This document shows, in pieces, positions 28,608 to 31,578 of a DNA stretch of 31,578 bases. A program made the position numbers and the translations under genes. How positions within the stretch are numbered: the first letter of the stretch is position 1; the number at the start of each line of letters is the position of its first letter. This DNA comes from JBBTRN01 sp038065175 (GTDB lineage Bacteria; Patescibacteriota; Doudnabacteria; UBA920), in contig JBBTRN010000010.1 of the NCBI GenBank assembly GCA_038065175.1, positions 1-31,578 of the forward strand, written 5' to 3'. The notes under the pieces are model-generated. The model searched no databases, was not told the DNA's origin, and saw only the letters and a program-made list of their open reading frames with translations.

Positions 28608-29525
28608 ATGCAAATCTTAATTATTGTCCTACCGGTATTTTTTATAATATTGGTCGGTTACATTGCCGGTAAATCAAAACTAGTTAAATCTGGCCACTTA
28701 GACGCGCTTAACGATTTTGCCTACTATGTAGCATTGCCGGCCTTGATAATTTCCAGTTTTTGGCAAATAGATTTTTTACAAAAAAACTTATTTACAACAA
28801 TTGGCTATAATTTTTTAGCTTCAGCGCTTTTTGCTTTTGCTTTAATTTTTGGTTTAAATCTTTTTAAACTTTCTAACAAAACTAAAGCCGCTTTGTTTTT
28901 GAGTTCACTCGTGGGAAATGCAATTTATATAGGCTTCCCAATAGGAAAAAGCGCTTTTGGCGAAGCCAATTTCCCTGTTGTTGCCGGCGCAGGTGCTGTA
29001 CATTTGGTTTTAGGAATGTTTTTAGGAGTGCTCGCTTCCATACATTGGACTCAAAAACATAACGATCTAAAAAAATATTTAACTGAATTCTTTAAAAACC
29101 CCTTAATTTTAGCCTTGGCAACCGGGGTTGTTTTAAGCTTTTTACCAAATTTCGGAGTTCCGGAAATGCTTTTAAAAAACACGGCTTCAATACTTGGCGC
29201 CACTGCCTCCCCTGTTGCGCTTTTCGCATTGGGCTGTTTTTTGTCCCAAAGAAGTCATAAAATTGCTTTTTCTTACCGATTTACTACAATTGCGCTCAAA
29301 CTAATTGTTTTCCCAATTTTTACATTTTATATTTTAAGGCAATTTAACCAACCGCTTGTGCCTTCCCAAATTTCTATGTTTTTAGCAGCTATGCCAACTG
29401 CTGTAAGTACTTTTGTCATAGCAGAAAAATTTGAGCTGAACCAAGCTTTAGTTGCTGACTCTTTGTTAATTACCACAGCACTTTCAACAATAACTATTTC
29501 CACACTTCTTTATTTTAACCTATAA
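28608..29525 (+). CDS. AEC-family (auxin efflux carrier-like) transporter
   Basis: A 305-aa inner-membrane carrier with about ten hydrophobic helices spread over the full length. Typical features are LPVFFIILVGYIAGKSKLV at the start, the conserved VALPALIISSFW, LVGNAIYIGFPIG, and PTAVSTFVIAEKF near the end. Bacterial relatives export or import small organic acids; the substrate here is unknown. It is in an operon with folA (2-nt gap), so a link to folate or nucleotide precursors is possible but unproven. A terminator follows at 29568-29594. Confidence 0.85.
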   Translation: MQILIIVLPVFFIILVGYIAGKSKLVKSGHLDALNDFAYYVALPALIISSFWQIDFLQKNLFTTIGYNFLASALFAFALIFGLNLFKLSNKTKAALFLSSLVGNAIYIGFPIGKSAFGEANFPVVAGAGAVHLVLGMFLGVLASIHWTQKHNDLKKYLTEFFKNPLILALATGVVLSFLPNFGVPEMLLKNTASILGATASPVALFALGCFLSQRSHKIAFSYRFTTIALKLIVFPIFTFYILRQFNQPLVPSQISMFLAAMPTAVSTFVIAEKFELNQALVADSLLITTALSTITISTLLYFNL

Positions 29526-29567
29526 GCACTTCTATTCCCGCGAAAAAAGCGGAAATCCACAATTTTA

Positions 29568-29594
29568 AAAAGCCCCGACTCTTTCGGGGCTTTT
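29568..29594. terminator. Bidirectional terminator between the AEC transporter and dcd
   Basis: AAAAGCCCCGA (29568-29578) / TCGGGGCTTTT (29584-29594), 11 bp with a 5-nt loop. T runs occur on both sides, serving both convergent genes. Confidence 0.88.
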
Positions 29595-29603
29595 CTGACA
29601 AGA

Positions 29604-30218
29604 TTACTTATAGTCTCCTGCTGCAACGCCTTTTAACTTTATACCTTTACTGACTTCTCTGGTTAATTTAGAGGCAAGCGGCGATTGTTGCCCGGCGTAC
29701 TTATTTCCCTTTTTTTTGCCGTAAGGCACTTCCACAGGCGAAGAAACTTCCTCAAAAGTAAAAGCACAAATGCGCATACCCGGATAAAGTGCGACAGGCA
29801 TTACGCCCAAATTACCTAATTCCATAGTGGGCTTGCCGTCCCAACCCGGGTCAAACACGCTTGCAGTACCGTGGACAATTATCCCGAGTCTGCCCAAAGA
29901 CGAACGTCCTTCTATCCGTCCAAGCAAATCATCTGCCAATTTTAAATTTTCTATTGTAGTCGCCAAAGCAAAATCCCCGGGCTGCATAATAAACGGCTCG
30001 CGCTTTTTTACCACAATCTCTTTCATAATTTTATCCGTATCCACACTTCCTTTTAAATCTATAAAAGCATGCGCAGAATGCTTAAATACTCTGAAACGGT
30101 TGCCCAAATGCAAATCTATGGAACAGGATCCTAACTGTTCCTTTAAATTAGGCTTTGGCGTAATTTTTATTCTTCCCTTTAAAAGGGCTTTTTTTATGTC
30201 TCTGTCTGATAAAATCAT
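29604..30218 (-). CDS. dcd: dCTP deaminase (possibly bifunctional with dUTPase)
   Basis: Deaminates dCTP to dUTP, and in some members also hydrolyses it to dUMP, feeding thyA. 204 aa from the ATG at 30218 (MILSDRDIKKALLKGRIKI), the normal start for the family; an upstream in-frame ATG would add 20 unrelated residues. Landmarks are SCSIDLHLGNRFRVF, RIEGRSSLGRLGIIVHGTAS, FDPGWDGKPTMELGNLG (catalytic Glu in MEL), and ALYPGMRICAFTF. It shares the deoxynucleotide theme of the neighbouring plus-strand genes but is transcribed convergently to them. Confidence 0.93.
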   Translation of the reverse strand: MILSDRDIKKALLKGRIKITPKPNLKEQLGSCSIDLHLGNRFRVFKHSAHAFIDLKGSVDTDKIMKEIVVKKREPFIMQPGDFALATTIENLKLADDLLGRIEGRSSLGRLGIIVHGTASVFDPGWDGKPTMELGNLGVMPVALYPGMRICAFTFEEVSSPVEVPYGKKKGNKYAGQQSPLASKLTREVSKGIKLKGVAAGDYK

Positions 30219-30316
30219 ACTCTTGTCATCTAGGACTCTGGTGATCCAGAATCCAAACGCTATACCATAAGTTATCACATTTACCTCGATTTGACAACAA
30301 GAGACTAGCCCCCGCT

Positions 30317-30628
30317 TTGCCTAAGGATTTGCCTTTGGAAGAAGGCGCGCCGGCTCAAAGAAACGAGATACTCAAAACCAAGGACGGCAGTGAAACGCAG
30401 AATGTTTACCGCTATTTTTCTAAAAAAACCGTGAAAGAAAATTTTGATATTTACCTGGCTTACTTAAAAAATGCCGGTTGGGAAATTTTGGGTTCGTCCC
30501 TAGCGGCAGAGGGCGCTGTTATGGGCGCGAAAAAAATCGGCCAACCCGGCACGCTACAAGTAAGTATTGCTAAAAACAACATTACCCAGGACGTGAGCGT
30601 GGAGATAAACCTTTCTGTCCAGAATTAA
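30317..30628 (+). pseudogene. Truncated domain protein (LPKDLPL...YLKNAGWE)
   Basis: A 103-aa frame from a TTG. The sequence LPKDLPLEEGAPAQRNEIL, then YRYFSKKTVKENFDIYLAYL and KNAGWEILG looks like the external domain of a membrane-anchored protein family common in CPR genomes, in which a TM helix and linker usually come first. The frame stays open upstream to 30245 without any ATG, and no TM helix is present, so the 5' part seems lost, perhaps when dcd or its promoter region arrived. A TTGACA at 30291 lacks a matching -10. A good terminator follows. It may still be expressed from the TTG. Confidence 0.45.
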
Positions 30629-30640
30629 ACCAAGCTATTT

Positions 30641-30675
30641 AAAAACACCCCGTGATAACATCAAGGGGTGTTTTT
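30641..30675 (+). terminator. Terminator after the truncated gene
   Basis: AAAAACACCCC (30641-30651) / GGGGTGTTTTT (30665-30675), an 11-bp stem with a 13-nt loop, ending in T5. It marks the end of the low-G+C part of the window. Confidence 0.8.
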
Positions 30676-30789
30676 AAATATTTAAGTTTTGCATTTAATC
30701 TTGATTAATTATTTTAGAGTGGGAAAGGGAAACCGGTGGCTGGTAGGCGCACACGATCTCCCTCTCGTTGGTCCCTCCGTGCCTGCCTC

Positions 30790-30873
30790 GGGCGCCGACA
30801 CTTGGGTCGGCGCCGAAGAAGAAAGGAGGAGGGGTTGATGAAGCGTGGGGTCATGGTCGTGACCCCTAGTTAG
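30790..30873 (+). other. G+C-rich junction: hairpin, strong SD and an 11-codon open frame
   Basis: A hairpin GGCGCCGAC / GTCGGCGCC (about 30791-30814) is followed by AAAGGAGG (30822-30829), a perfect Shine-Dalgarno, and 8 nt later an ATG at 30838. The frame encodes MKRGVMVVTPS and ends at 30873, overlapping the convergent gene. A GGGGTCA / TGACCCC dyad (about 30847-30867) is also present. Base composition changes sharply near 30720. Confidence 0.35.
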
Positions 30874-31578
30874 AGAAAATCTCAATTCGGGACTTTGGAG
30901 AGTCGCCGAATGAAATTTCTCCGAGAACGCGTTCCGGGTTCATACCGGTGGACTGTCCCGGCAGAACGAAGTTTATTTGGCAGACGCCAATGAATCCAGG
31001 CGTCAAGCCTGAATACAAAACTTCTGCTTCCTGTCCGTTGAACGCGAGGCGAACAGGAAAAAGTGTCAGCGCGAGCGGATCCATGGGGCCTATCTGGCCT
31101 GTCGAAACCGCTGGAACCGTCGGCCCACAGCCGGTGAGATACATGCTCACCGCTTGCCCCGGAGTTGAGGCAAACTCATCGTTGCCTACTATCTGACCAA
31201 GCGAGTTGAGCAGAATTGCAAAGCCGCGATGAGTAAAAGCCGCTGGGCTCACGGAAACGAGGTTGGTCTCAAATGCGACGCTGCTTACGCCGTTATTTTT
31301 AACCTCCACCCGTACTCGAGCCGGGGCCCCGAGCTCCGTCGGAACCTGAAAGTTGATCTGCCCCGGAGAAATGTAGAACAGGGGGCAGAGCATGCCGTCT
31401 ATTCTGACGGACACGCCATCAACTTCCGTGGGTAGCGGCAGGCCGCGGTTTGCAATGTTCACAGTCGTATTGGACAAATTGCGTCCAGCGACTGTGCTAA
31501 TCGCGCCGGGGCTGATGGTCACGCTCCAGTCGGCATTGTTGCCAACTGATGTGATAACGGGCGGAGGCGGCGGGGGCG
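30866..31578 (-). CDS. C-terminal part of a TIGR03437-domain surface protein (5' end outside window)
   Basis: The frame runs off the right edge. A poly-proline linker (PPPPPP, 31560-31578 side) precedes VITSVGNNADWS and then a domain of about 210 residues. It matches the TIGR03437 pattern known mainly from Acidobacteria such as Solibacter: ISPGAISTVAGRNLS, PLFYISPGQINFQVP, QAVSMYLTGCGP, and YSGLTPGFIGVCQINFVLPG. Such domains sit at the C-terminus of large secreted proteins. The GTG at 31522 is not the true start, because the frame continues upstream. G+C is far higher than in the rest of the window, so this is a horizontally acquired gene or an assembly join. Confidence 0.8.
   Translation of the reverse strand, partial: PPPPPPVITSVGNNADWSVTISPGAISTVAGRNLSNTTVNIANRGLPLPTEVDGVSVRIDGMLCPLFYISPGQINFQVPTELGAPARVRVEVKNNGVSSVAFETNLVSVSPAAFTHRGFAILLNSLGQIVGNDEFASTPGQAVSMYLTGCGPTVPAVSTGQIGPMDPLALTLFPVRLAFNGQEAEVLYSGLTPGFIGVCQINFVLPGQSTGMNPERVLGEISFGDSPKSRIEIFSN

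Noticed and set aside
1..31578. tRNA or rRNA genes
   Set aside because: No T-arm (GGTTCGANTCC) with a matching acceptor stem, and no rRNA-like segment, was found on either strand by eye; a tRNAscan or cmsearch run would confirm.

Overview
The window looks like a chromosomal piece of a Candidate Phyla Radiation (Patescibacteria) bacterium. The basis is the gene repertoire (small housekeeping genes, an M23 hydrolase, a pilin-like/CHAP protein, a PsbP-like YGFEFEYP protein, a sunset-domain protein), low to moderate G+C, and many palindromic repeats both between and inside genes. UGA works as a stop (gltX ends in TGA) and an RF2 gene is present, so the code is the standard bacterial one, unlike Gracilibacteria/Absconditabacteria. 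The exact class cannot be read from the sequence.

Layout. 1-1.9 kb: MscS-like membrane protein and mltG (+). 1.9-5.8 kb: a minus-strand run of a conserved hypothetical, def, a degenerate DEDDh exonuclease paralogue, an intact DEDDh exonuclease, a methyltransferase and fmt, the last three joined by 4-base overlaps. 5.8-11.8 kb (+): a WecG/TagA glycosyltransferase fused to a Nudix hydrolase, a four-TM protein, gltX, a coiled-coil M23 peptidase and a pilin-like/CHAP fusion. 12.1-14.2 kb (-): sunset-domain protein, then a consensus promoter, a ~265-nt structured RNA ending in an intrinsic terminator, and directly after it a cysteine desulfurase gene. 14.2-16.1 kb (+): Trm11-like methyltransferase and rpmA. 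16.1-24.7 kb (-): pyrG, a PsbP-like protein, a 48-aa membrane protein, rplI with an elaborate leader, ftsX, ftsE, prfB, a G+C-richer ribbon-helix-helix-like gene, tmk and a dNMP-kinase-like gene. 25.0-29.5 kb (+): HD hydrolase, CYTH protein, thyA, deoxyribosyltransferase-like gene, folA, AEC transporter. 29.6-31.6 kb: dcd (-), a truncated domain gene (+), and at the edge a G+C-rich fragment with a TIGR03437 domain typical of Acidobacteria.

How the genes work together. mltG, the M23 hydrolase and the pilin/CHAP protein point to cell-wall remodelling; ftsEX normally controls such hydrolases. def and fmt form the N-formylmethionine cycle. dcd, the HD nucleotidase-like protein, thyA, folA, tmk, the dNMP kinase, the deoxyribosyltransferase-like protein and pyrG together make a nearly complete dTTP/pyrimidine supply and pool-cleaning set.

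The strongest unusual signals are: (1) a promoter - structured RNA - terminator cassette whose U-tract ends 6 nt before the cysteine desulfurase start codon, with no other promoter visible for that gene; (2) at least ten in-frame palindromic or simple-repeat insertions inside six protein-coding genes, five of them in one CYTH gene; (3) several genes whose -10 box lies exactly 6-7 nt before the ATG, which predicts leaderless mRNAs; (4) unusual domain fusions (TagA-Nudix, pilin-CHAP) and a catalytically dead exonuclease next to its intact sister; and (5) MITE-like elements that share an internal core but have different terminal repeats.
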